Assembly (NCBI GenBank): GCA_024867545.1
Contig: JANFNE010000060.1
Coordinates: 248,001 to 312,000, forward strand
DNA from: Phytopythium helicoides
Lineage: Eukaryota; Oomycota; Peronosporomycetes; Pythiales; Pythiaceae
Direction of reading: 5' to 3'
DNA length: 64,000 nt
Below the pieces are notes generated by a model that was not told the DNA's origin, ran no database searches, and worked only from the letters and a program-made list of their open reading frames with translations. The translations under genes and the position numbers were made by a program. This document shows, in pieces, positions 1 through 9,471 of the stretch. Numbering within the stretch: position 1 is the first letter of the stretch; every line of letters begins with the position of its first letter.

Positions 1-1
1 C

Positions 2-514
2 ACCCCTGGAGCTACCACTGCGAATGGATGCCCGGTTGGGAGTTCGCCCATTAGTGTCGAAGGTGTCCCTGGAGTCTTTTGCGCTCCTGAGCCAATCTGT
101 GTAGGAACGAAAACGAACTCTGGATCATGTCCAGTGGCCCAGCATGGACTCCCCGATGGATCGTACTGCGGTACGGTTGCATCAGGCGTGTTTGGCTGCA
201 AGGCTGGCCGCAACCCAACACCGACGTCTACTCCGACGTCCTCAACCACGCCGACCTCGAGCTCGACCTCAATCACTCCTACACCAACTCCAACGCCAGC
301 ATCGACTCCGGTTCCGACTACAGCTAGCGGATGCCCGGTCGGTAGCTCGCCCATCAGCGTGGAGGGTGTTCCCGGCATTTTTTGTGCAGTCGAGCCGATC
401 TGCAAGGGAACAACGTCCAACGCTGGTTCATGCCCTGTGAAGCAGCCTGGGCTCTCGAATGGCGCCTACTGCGGCACCGTGGCGTCGGGTGTGTTTGGAT
501 GTAAGGCTGCCTAG
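2..514 (+). CDS. cysteine-rich tandem-repeat protein, 5' end outside window
   Basis: The reading frame is open from base 2 to a TAG at 512-514, so the start lies upstream of the window. The protein holds two near-identical modules of about 60 residues. Each begins with a GCPVGSSPISVEGVPG-like stretch, has six regularly spaced cysteines, and ends in YCGTVASGVFGCK. A low-complexity linker of Thr, Pro and Ser joins them. Disulphide-rich modules on a mucin-like linker suggest a secreted or wall-associated protein, but the signal peptide would lie outside the window. I do not recognise the family, so no function is assigned. The linker and repeats also suggest copy number may vary between alleles. 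Confidence 0.75.
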   Translation, partial: TPGATTANGCPVGSSPISVEGVPGVFCAPEPICVGTKTNSGSCPVAQHGLPDGSYCGTVASGVFGCKAGRNPTPTSTPTSSTTPTSSSTSITPTPTPTPASTPVPTTASGCPVGSSPISVEGVPGIFCAVEPICKGTTSNAGSCPVKQPGLSNGAYCGTVASGVFGCKAA

Positions 515-1449
515 AGCGCGTCAGGTCAGGCACCGACATACGAACAGCATTCACGCCTTTGAAGCGAAGAATTCTTTCGAGCTTCAACGCAGCCATGAAA
601 GCCGATTACGCTCCCCGCCATCTCCCCTGCCATCTCCTTGAACTGCAAGTGTTCGTCCATGGCGCGATCTTGTTATGACGCTCGATGCAGAAAGGATATG
701 TCGTGTGGGAAACGCTGAGTGCGATGACGCCCGGCTGCGATCTCGCCTCGAGCCATCAACTCTCGGCGCCATCGACCCATTGTGGTGGTGGATATCCGCG
801 TGGCCACGCTCGCGGTGTATGACGCTCCCCACCTTTCTCGCGTTGAGCCATAATCGCGGCCCATAAGTCGCTCGCCATCGACCCATCGGAACGCGCGGTG
901 CCTGCCCCAGCGTGTCATATTCACTTGGCGTCAGCCGATTGCGCCACCGACTGCGACGCCTCGCTCGTCACGCTCCCCGGTACCACTGGACTCGATGTCT
1001 ATCGACCAGAGACAGTCATGCCGAAGCTCAGGGCCACCGGTCCGCCTCATCCATCACTTTGGCCTGGAGCAATCACGGCTCCGGCTAGGCTCGGTGTCAT
1101 GTCAGCACCCCGTCGAGCAGCTCCACTGGGTTCTGATTGGTCCGTTTGATTCCAATTCAGCCAATCCACGCACGATATGCGGTAGGTCGCAGGGTTGTTA
1201 GGTAATAAGTCAGTGGCCTGTACCTAGATTTTGTGTTTACGCTCTTCGTCCCACTGTGTCGGCGACATACTGAGCCCGAGTCGCGCGTGGCGTTTACGCG
1301 TTTCTCTTGCGAAATGTATGCGATCACCTCGTCTTCCGTAAACCGTTCCGGCGTAAACAGCTTCAGACTATTACGGCATACTCAGTTCCAGTCACTCGTA
1401 GCCGCTCGTTGTGTCCCCACCGAACAGAGCCGCGAGCTGCGAGCACTGC
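515..1449. other. intergenic, nothing recognised
   Basis: Only short overlapping open frames without family resemblance are seen between the cysteine-rich gene and the PX-RING gene. No RNA gene or mobile element was recognised. Confidence 0.6.
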
Positions 1450-1463
1450 GCTCATTTTCCAAT
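1450..1463 (+). promoter_or_regulatory. oomycete core promoter (Inr plus flanking region)
   Basis: GCTCATTTTCCAAT fits the 16-base oomycete start-site consensus GCTCATTYYNCAWTTT. It lies about 60 bases before the ATG at 1513, the usual spacing in oomycetes. It therefore argues for that ATG and against the in-frame extension starting at 1411. Confidence 0.7.
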
Positions 1464-1512
1464 CGCCTGGGCACCGCACAGCCCCGCCAATTGCCTTTGC
1501 AGCTCCGTTGCA

Positions 1513-2424
1513 ATGCCGATCCGCCACTCGGTTTCGTCGTCTTCGTCTCGCAAGCGCGTGCCGCTGGCGCCGCTGCCAGCGCGACTGCAGCTGCTCGAGC
1601 AGCTCTCGCTGTCGCTCTCGGTCTCCAAGACGCACAAGCGCGACGTCCGCTACGAGCTCGAGGTGACTCACGCGCCCAGCGGCATCTCGTGGACCCACCG
1701 CCGGTCCTTCGAGGAGTACCACGACTTCCAGCAGCACCTGCTGCGCGCCATGAAGCACGGACACTTTTGCCAGGCAGAGTGCCCCTACCTGTACACGTTC
1801 ATCAAGAGCTACTTCCCGCGCCCCGCGCTCTTCGGCGCCGCCAGCTCCTGCGTCATGGAGAAGCGCCGCGACGCGCTCGAGCAGTGCCTCACCACACTGC
1901 AAAAGTTCCTCGTCAGTCGCGCCAACATGTCGTGCGCCGTGCTCAGCGAGGACGTCGCGCGCGAGGTTGTCGCCTTCGTCGTCGGCGATGTCGCGAACCC
2001 CAAGCACCCGCTGCACCTTGTTGCTCAGCAGCAGCAGCAGGAGCTCAAGCAGCAGCAGTCGGCCGACTTCTTCACATCTAGCAGCCGCTCGTCGTGCCTC
2101 TCGTTCGTGTCGTCCACCTCGGACGAGAGCGAGGACGCCATCCTTGAGGCTGATGGCTGCCCGTGCGTGTGCACCATCTGCAACTCGGGACTTGACGGCG
2201 AGGCGTTCGCCGAGGCCTCGTCCCCCGCCGCCGAGTCGGACGACAGCCACAGCCACATCGGAAGCAGCCGCGGCTCGTCCTCGTCGTTCCTCAGTCGCTG
2301 CAGCTCGCTCAGCTACACGACGACTCTGGCGTGTGGCCACGTGTTCCACGATGAGTGCATCGTCACCAAGCTCAACGAGAACATGGTGTGCCCCACGTGC
2401 GGCGTCGCAGTTACCTCGTACTAG
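1513..2424 (+). CDS. PX domain and RING-H2 finger protein
   Basis: The predicted protein has 303 residues. Roughly residues 40-155 resemble a phosphoinositide-binding PX domain, with an RRSFEEYHDF-type motif matching the PX R-R-Y/F-x-D/E-F signature. A Gln- and Ser-rich linker follows. The C-terminal part is a RING finger: C220-x2-C223, a long serine-rich insert, then CGHVFHDEC and CPTC close to the end. The combination suggests an E3 ubiquitin ligase recruited to endosomal membranes, inferred from the domains only. The long insert between the first and second zinc-ligand pairs is unusual. The start is fixed by the core promoter at 1450. An in-frame ORF reaches back to 1411 but would begin upstream of that promoter. 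Confidence 0.8.
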   Translation: MPIRHSVSSSSSRKRVPLAPLPARLQLLEQLSLSLSVSKTHKRDVRYELEVTHAPSGISWTHRRSFEEYHDFQQHLLRAMKHGHFCQAECPYLYTFIKSYFPRPALFGAASSCVMEKRRDALEQCLTTLQKFLVSRANMSCAVLSEDVAREVVAFVVGDVANPKHPLHLVAQQQQQELKQQQSADFFTSSSRSSCLSFVSSTSDESEDAILEADGCPCVCTICNSGLDGEAFAEASSPAAESDDSHSHIGSSRGSSSSFLSRCSSLSYTTTLACGHVFHDECIVTKLNENMVCPTCGVAVTSY

Positions 2425-2510
2425 GTCTCACTTACTATTGAGTATTTATTACCGAAAGTCTGGTCAACATGAGATTTATCACAGCTCATTTGTTTCTTGC
2501 CTCGCACTTC

Positions 2511-3187
2511 GGCTACAACGGAACGGTGCTCGCATACGGACAAACAGGTGCAGGCAAAACATACACAATGTCTGGTGGAGGCGCAAGGAGATTCGAAGAC
2601 CGCGGACTATGCGCTCGATCGCTGGCTCAGGTGTTCTCCACCATTCAGCGAGAGACCAGTGCTGCTTTCGCCTACACTGTGCGAATCTCGTACGTTGAAG
2701 TGTACAACGAGCATCTCGTAGATCTTCTTGTCGACTCCACCAGCACAGGAACTTCTGCCGCTGCAACGTTTGGACACACAAACCACACAAGCAGCGCTAC
2801 TCAGGAGCTTGTCATCCAAGAAAATCGGCGTGGACAGACGTTCATTCGAGGACTCACGCGACCCGTGGTGACGAGTGAAGAGCAGGCTCTCGAGCTGCTC
2901 TTTCGAGGCGATACGAACAGATCAATTGCGGAGCACTGTCTGAATGCGACATCGACACGATCACACTGTATTTTCACGGTGTATGTAGAGCGACGTCGGG
3001 TTGTGGAGACCGCTTTTCCGGAGGAAGAGGAAGATGACGACGACAATGAGAGTCCAAACCAGCAACCATCTGAAGAGGCAGATGTGGTTGTATACAGCAA
3101 GCTGAATCTGGTTGATCTAGCGGGGTCGGAGCGGATGAAGAAGACTCATACCTCTGGGTCGACTCTGAAAGAGGCGCTCCATATCAA
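2511..3187 (+). pseudogene. kinesin-9 motor fragment, truncated copy
   Basis: This is a near-identical copy of the motor-domain exon of the full kinesin-9 gene found on the opposite strand at about 10.9-11.6 kb. It starts at GYNGTVLAYGQTGAGKT (the P-loop) and stops abruptly after LKEALHIN, just before the switch II helix. Beyond that the sequence is unrelated. It lacks the N-terminal strand, the second half of the motor and the tail, so it cannot make a functional motor. A short second piece of the same gene lies at 5687-5818, which suggests one copy broken by insertion and deletion. Confidence 0.88.
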
Positions 3188-3693
3188 CACATTTGGAGCA
3201 CATGCGCAACTGCTATGGTGAGTTCGACCTGGATGCGTGAAAGCTCAGCCAACGAGGATCTGCTCGCTACCAGCCTCCGTTTATGCGATTTGAATGATAT
3301 TCCTGCGCCAAAGGGGCTCGCAATTAAGACTTTGTCTATGAGAAAGGTTCGAATGCGTCGAGCTGAGTTTGTGGCCTCTCCTACCCACCATGACCCCGAA
3401 TGAAATACTCTTTGTGAGAGCTCCATCCATTTAGGTTTGCCATTGGAGACTCCTGAGGGCAGTTAGCATTTTACATATGACAGTTTCGCTGTTGCAGCGG
3501 TTGCCAAGCATTCTTTAGCATGTCACCGGCAGGAGCAAGTGGAGGGAGGAAGGGACCCGAGCTGCTAGTACCAAACGTGACGCTAGTTAGAGATGATCTG
3601 TCAGTGGTGGCAAAGTGTTGTCAGCAAGAAAACTACCGAAGTCCGAAGCAAGGTACTTCTTAGAAGAACAAGTGTGAGTTCCTGAAGTAAAGC
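3188..3693. other. unassigned sequence inside the broken kinesin copy
   Basis: A short open frame at 3215-3403 (plus strand) shows no recognisable family. No terminal inverted repeats or transposase signature were found at the edges of the 3188-5686 insertion. Confidence 0.5.
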
Positions 3694-5464
3694 TTATATC
3701 GTGGTTATGTTTTCATCGTCACTTGATAGGTCTAGCCTGCGTGGAGCGTAACGACTCTGTGCTTGCCTTGTACCGCGGACATGTGAGGGATGACTAACTA
3801 TGTTGGTTTGTGGATTGAGATCCCAACGCACGAATACGATGTTGAACGAGCGCAGAATGGATAAAGGCAGTAGGCGTGCAAGCAACAGCAGCATGACGCC
3901 ACTGGCAGTGTACAGGTACTCATATATAAAGCCACACAGAAGCACAGCGTTCACACTCGATAAACGAGTATTGTAAGTAGATAAGCTGTAGGGCAAGTCA
4001 TCACAGTCTCTAAAGAGGTTCGTAAAAGGGGAGCCGAGACATTCACGCTCAAGGCTTGTGAGCTTCACAAAGATGGTATCAGAGGCGTACGCGCTGTGGT
4101 ACGAGCGACGTTTTCTTCGTTTATTGGCAGGTATAATAGTCACGTGCTGGATTGAGCTATTGTGTCGAAGGCGATTGTTCTTGTCACCGGTAATTTGCTG
4201 GATTATCACACGGATCAAAGGAAGCAGCGACTGCGAGAAAGATAAGATTCGCGGAAAACACTATGCACGGATCTTGAATACCGTACAGTTCAGCGCCTCG
4301 AGCTCCAGTCGTCCTCAGTAGTTCACCGTTGTAATTCATGGCAGCGGCATCTGATTTGACTCGGTACCGATAGAGCAGTAATCCGACTACCGCAGCAACG
4401 AACAACTGCAGAATCTCCCACGTAATCCGAAAGTGTCCGTCAAACCTCTGCTCCCCACTACGCACTTTTACCATTTTGACAAACGAGTATGAGAACGCAA
4501 AAAAGCTTAAAGTTATATTGATTGCCGACTCAACAGACTGTGCTGGTTGAGAGTCCGAGGACGTATAGATCCGAGTTGTATGCGAGGTGATAGATCACTT
4601 GAGCCAGGTACACGAGTTGCATTTGTCCATCCTGGCATCGTTACGTCCAGATCAGCACAAGACGAACAAAGAGCTTCCTCTCTGATGGATAGTCTGATAG
4701 AAGAACACAACCCCCATGGAGAGAATTTGTGCGATCACGACACGCTGATTTCGACCTTGTCATCATAATGGAGCCGAAATGAGTTAATGAGCACAACGAC
4801 TCGATAAGGCATATCAGGGTCCAAATTTGTGAGACCCTTTCACAAGGACGAGTAATCGTTGTGAATACAGACACCTCTAGCAAAGCACACAGGGATGTCC
4901 TCTGGGTATTGGATCAGAAGACCATAATTCTTCCAGTGTGATCGCAACGTGTAAGCTTCTTCGACGTAGATTACCGATATATTCCCTGAACAGACTCGAC
5001 ATCCACCGTAATAGTCTTGGAACATGGGTTGAATCGCTTTGGAGGCCAGGCATTGACAGGAACAAAACGAGAAAGTTTGGGAAGGCTGCGAATAAATATG
5101 GGAACAACTTCATCCTATCTGGAACCACTTGGGGTGGATCTTCTCCGTCTGTTCTCAGCGCAAGTTTCTCGCCAATGAATTCATCATTAGGCAGGTCTCT
5201 GGGGCAATCAGTGAAGTTTGGATAAGTGGATAGATCCCCGATTGCGAATGGTGAGTGCTTGAGTGCTTTTGCAACAGCATGAAACTTGAATAGTCTAAAG
5301 TGTGCCTCAATCACCCAGCGATCAAGTGGAGTGAAGGCGAAGTAGCTGTGACCGGTTCCAATGAGAACCGTTGCGTTTGACAGGTTCTTTGTATTCAGCA
5401 CCAGCACCACTAACAACAAAGGTGCAACCACAACTCGCCCAACGATTGCCAGACTTGAGGCCAT
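3694..5464 (-). pseudogene. degraded multi-pass membrane protein gene
   Basis: The minus strand carries a run of hydrophobic reading frames in different phases. The first starts with ATG at 5464 and has a 195-residue frame with an N-terminal membrane segment and another near residues 120-135. Coherent protein-like sequence then continues in a second frame (about 5000-4840), with further hydrophobic frames at 4474-4184 and 4218-3694. Several frame changes lack obvious splice sites, so I read it as a decayed gene, though an intron-rich intact gene is not excluded. The family was not recognised. It lies wholly within the segment that separates the two kinesin scraps. Confidence 0.45.
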
Positions 5465-5686
5465 TACGGAAGGTCGGACTTTTTTCGTCAGCTTGAATCT
5501 TCACGTTTCTTCATCAAGCGCTTAAATGACTGAAAAACTGAAATGGGCATGGAGTCGTTTTACGAGGGGGAAACGGAGCTCTTGCGCGTTGAGTTGGCAC
5601 ACTCACGGTTGGCAGTCCTGCGATTGTCGCCCGCGGTTTCACCGTGGGCTCGTTGAAAGTTCACTTCTCAAGGATGAAGTTTTGCT

Positions 5687-5818
5687 TCGTGTGTGTGATG
5701 AGTTGTGATATACCGTCGTCGAGTAGGCAAGAGGAGCGTATCGAGGAAGAGGAGAGACGAGAAGGAGAGAGTTTTGGGCGGAGCAGTGCTGATGGAGGCT
5801 GGCGACCAGGGATAGATC
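5687..5818 (+). pseudogene. second kinesin-9 fragment (neck/tail region)
   Basis: The segment encoding CVMSCD...SSRQEER and the Glu/Arg-rich run after it is a diverged copy of about 10270-10400 on the minus strand, near the end of the long kinesin-9 exon. Together with 2511-3187, in the same order and orientation, it marks a partial duplication of the kinesin gene. The part between them has been replaced by unrelated sequence. Confidence 0.8.
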
Positions 5819-6930
5819 GACCTCGGAGTTTCCTTGTTGAACGGTAGGGACGACGTGCTTGGACTTTCCTTGAGCACACCAACTTGTCCGTGTGACTTGT
5901 TCGGTTCGCAGAAAAGTGGCTAACTGCACGCAGGGTAGGTGTTTGATCTTCTGAGAGTTCAATGCTCTTTACCGATCGTTGGTCACATGTCAATGAGCAA
6001 CAACTATGAAACCCAACTTCAGAGCTCAGACATTCCTACGAGCATCGCACCAAACGCATACATTAGCGTCCTAAACGCTCATGCCTAGCCAGGAACCTGC
6101 ATCGGCTCCGATAGCCATGTGCACCTGTAGACGTTGAAAACTGAAGCAAAGAACCGGTGCCTGCACTGTACCTACGTGGCATGCATGCTTCTGCCATGGG
6201 TGCTCCTTGTCTCACCGTCATCACTTGGGCTTTGCCACTGCGGCAAAGCCACGCAAAATGACGACAGTGACTGTGGAGACCTTGGGGGCTGAATGAATGA
6301 ATGAGGTATGCTTGGATCAGCTGCTGAATGACACGGACGTGGTAGGCTCGTTTAATGGTCATCCATCAAGTGTAAGTGTCACGTCGGAATTCTCCTGGCG
6401 TCGGCGGCCGGAATGATTGGTGGCACCGTGTGTGATTGTGCGTGTTGGCACTGTCAGGTCAGGCTCGAGCGTCGTCGCCCCGACGCGATGACGATCTCTT
6501 TGGAGTTCTTCATCTAAACGCCAGCCTTTTTCAATGCTGACGGCTTCAGCGTCGTGGTTGAAGAGAGAAAAATGCTGAGCTGGCGGCCATGAAGACGGTG
6601 CAGCGAGCAAGCGAGAAGAGAGCGAATGGAGAAAATTGGCGAGGTCTGCTTGCAGACAGCGAGCACTCGTAGCAGGGGTAAAAAGAAAATAAAAGAGAGG
6701 AAGAGAAGAATGAAGAAAAAAAAAGGTCAAGAGCAAATGGCGGCGAGTGCCTTCGTTAGGGGGGAACCCGACCTCGTCGGTCTCTCTATCCTGTGGACTG
6801 GGCTATCATCACTAGCTAGCGTCCTGCGGTGGCAGGAGAATAAAATAAACAACGGACGCCTCATCGGTGGCTGTGGGCGGCACCGGCGGTCGACAAAAAT
6901 GGGAGCTGCGAGTTGTCGCGTGGTGGTGGT
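5819..6930. other. intergenic, nothing recognised
   Basis: A 125-codon minus-strand frame at 6736-6359 has no family resemblance and low-complexity composition. The rest shows no gene. Confidence 0.55.
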
Positions 6931-7446
6931 TCACAGGCGCTCCGAGGAGCGGCGCAGGATCTCCATCTGGTGCTTGAGCAGGTAGCAGACGGCGGCGCGC
7001 GAGACGCCAAACTCCTTGGCGAGGTGTGCCTGCTTCTCTCCTGCGCGCACGCGGCGCACGATCTCGCAGCGCTCGCGCTCCTTGAGGTACTTCTTCTTGG
7101 CGCGCTTGTTGGCGGGCGCCATGTCGGCGGCGAGCGCGGGCAGCACGGCCCTCGACGGGGACGAGCAGGCCTCGCTGCCGAGCGCGGGCAGTCTCCGCTT
7201 CAGTCCGGCGGGGCGTCGGCGGTCGTCGTCGCTCTCGGAGGAGCTGGGCGAGGCGGCGGCCACGCGCGCGTACAAGCGGTCGGCGGCGTCGGCCCAGGAC
7301 GAGGGCGAGAGCTGCGCGGCCTCGAAGTAGAGCGGGAACTGGTGGCCCGCGGCGGGCCTCGGCATGGGCGGCGCCTGCGGGGAGCTGCCGCCCGTGGCGC
7401 TCTGCAGAAAGGCCTGGAAGCTCGGGAGCACTGTCATGGCGGCCAT
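6931..7446 (-). CDS. small HTH (psq/CENP-B-like) DNA-binding protein
   Basis: The predicted protein has 171 residues. The first two thirds are low-complexity (Ala, Pro, Ser, acidic run) and probably disordered. The last 50 or so residues form a helix-turn-helix: a basic KRAKKKYLKERERCEIVRRV helix, then LAKEFGVSRAAVCYLLKH, typical of the Pipsqueak/CENP-B N-terminal fold also found in Tc1/pogo transposases. No transposase catalytic region follows, so it may be a domesticated DNA-binding domain or a transcription regulator (inference). The first in-frame ATG is at 7446. A good core promoter 40-45 bases upstream supports it; the open frame back to 7560 has no ATG. Confidence 0.65.
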   Translation of the reverse strand: MAAMTVLPSFQAFLQSATGGSSPQAPPMPRPAAGHQFPLYFEAAQLSPSSWADAADRLYARVAAASPSSSESDDDRRRPAGLKRRLPALGSEACSSPSRAVLPALAADMAPANKRAKKKYLKERERCEIVRRVRAGEKQAHLAKEFGVSRAAVCYLLKHQMEILRRSSERL

Positions 7447-7473
7447 GTGGGTCGGGGGAGCTGTGGGGGAGGC

Positions 7474-7492
7474 GCAAACTTGCGAAGTGAGC
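7474..7492 (-). promoter_or_regulatory. oomycete core promoter for the HTH gene
   Basis: On the minus strand GCTCACTTCGCAAGTTTG fits the oomycete initiator plus flanking element and sits about 40 bases upstream of the ATG at 7446. Confidence 0.6.
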
Positions 7493-7499
7493 GCCGGGG

Positions 7500-9471
7500 A
7501 GGCGCGCGGCGGCCGCCATGGCGCGCGCATGAGGCGCCCATGCGCGGCGCGCGATTTCACTTGGGTTCAGTATGGAGAGTTGGCGTCATGGGCGTGCGGG
7601 GCAGTAAAGAAATGCAGCAGTGCCGCGAGGTGTTAAAAATGTAGAGAAAGGGCGCCAGGATATGATTTGACATTCGAGATAACGAATGGGCAGTGCACTG
7701 GACAAAGTTGCGCCTTGTTGAGGAAACGAATGTACTGAGAGGAGTGAAGTGAACCATACGTACCATTGCGTCGCGCCGGATTTAGCGCGTTCACTTACGC
7801 AAAGACACGGAGCCAATCGCCGGCCAATCGCCGCGACGGAAATACGCTTTTGGGGGGCTTGGAGGCGGCGAGCGCAAAGGCGGCGGGCCTGGAAATGAGG
7901 CCGTTTTACAGCGTCGATCGCAGTTGCTGGCAGCTGAGGAAGAGTATGCGTTTACAAAGGTATGGAATATGGAAGACTTCATTTTCATATTTCAGTCCAG
8001 TAGAGTGGATTGAACCCTCATTTAAACCTATAGGGTATATGATTATATAGGATGAGCCGCGGCGGTTATTCGGGCAAAGCACCCATCGCGGCAGGCGTCA
8101 AAGAGCTCCTAACGCGACAGCGTCTCGCCGCTGTCTCGAGTCGCATGGCTGCCTGCCTCGCCTCATGCTCACTCACTCGCCATGACCGTAGCAGCTCCGT
8201 GGAGATTGGCAGCTCGTTCCGCAGCGAGCGAGCGAGCGAGCGACGACGAAATCCCAGCGGTGCCTGCACCCGCAAATCCCCTTTGCCACCGACCGACGCC
8301 GCCACCACCACAAAGGCCGAGGGCCCGACATATAGACGCCGCGCCATTTGACGCCTCGGCGGCGCGTGGCTCTGCATCGGGCCGCCCAGGCCCGAGACCT
8401 CATTGTCAACCGTGGCGAGCATACTCGAGCCAAGCTACTTTGACACCGATGCAATCGAAACGGCCCCGCCACCAACGCGGCGACAAAGGCATGCGCTTCG
8501 CGACAGCCCCGTGCTGCTCGGCGCTTGCACCGTGCTCTCAAGTCGCAGATGGTGCCTATGCTTGGATTTACTCGACTGATGTTAAATTGCGATGATGATG
8601 AGACGCCGCCGACCAGCCAGCCAACCCCCATCGTTGTGCGTGTCTTTCCGCCCCACGATTGCTTCCCGCGAGTACACCGAGTCTCCGTGGCAACCGCTAT
8701 TAGCCTGGATGGATCCGACCTGACTTGCACGAAGCAAGGAGGTCTCCTGGCTCATGAAACAGTATGGTGGCGTCCAGCTTACAGCCCCCGCACGACTGGC
8801 TTGAATGGCAGAAGAAAATGGATGCTTGGGGCCACTTCAACGTGTTTGCTTTTTTTTCGAATGAAATCCGCGGCAGCCAGTCAATGGCTACGTGTCTATC
8901 ACGACGCGGTCTGTGTATGGCCTTTGTATGGCAGAGCTCCTGATCGTGTTGAAGTTGCAGTGTGTATCAACCTGCTTCATTCACACGCACGCGCCATAAT
9001 GGGACATTTCCCGGTCGCAACGCAACACACACACCGAACACAATGCAGTTCGGCTGGGGCTAAACGTCCCCTTTTCGATCAGCACTTCATCAGGCACGTC
9101 AAACACCGACAAGATTCGAGCCAAGGTATCTATCGATAGCAGCATTTCGTCGCCGCTTTTTCGTCGACGACAGCCCGAGTTGTATGGTCGGTACTTGATG
9201 CTCTCTCTCTCTCTCTCTCTCTCGTTTGCTCTCCATACTCGCCACTTCCACAACGATACGGTACTTGCGTCGGCGCCGACGTCGGTCCTTGGCTTTGGCA
9301 CCGCCGACTCGCGGCGTCTCTGCTGCGGGGCTCACGATCCGTCGACGTCGACATGCGTGCGTGGCAAAACTATCAATATTTGCTGCTTGGTGTGCTCGGT
9401 GATCGGCACCACGCTCGACTGCGAGGGCTCACTCGTTCGAACCGAGAAAAAGAAAAAAGCTCATCATGAAC
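7500..9471. other. intergenic, microsatellites only
   Basis: There are short GAGC-type repeats near 8220-8245 and a (CT)n tract at about 9200-9225. A 204-codon open frame at 8525-9139 has no family resemblance or plausible domain and is not called. Confidence 0.55.

Noticed and set aside
1363..2349. 328-codon minus-strand open frame
   Set aside because: Antisense to the PX-RING gene in GC-rich sequence. Ala/Arg/Glu-rich with no domain.
3188..5686. DNA transposon inserted in the kinesin copy
   Set aside because: No terminal inverted repeats, target-site duplication or transposase were seen at the edges.
8525..9139. 204-codon plus-strand open frame
   Set aside because: No recognisable motif, irregular composition and no promoter motif; it could arise by chance in GC-rich DNA.
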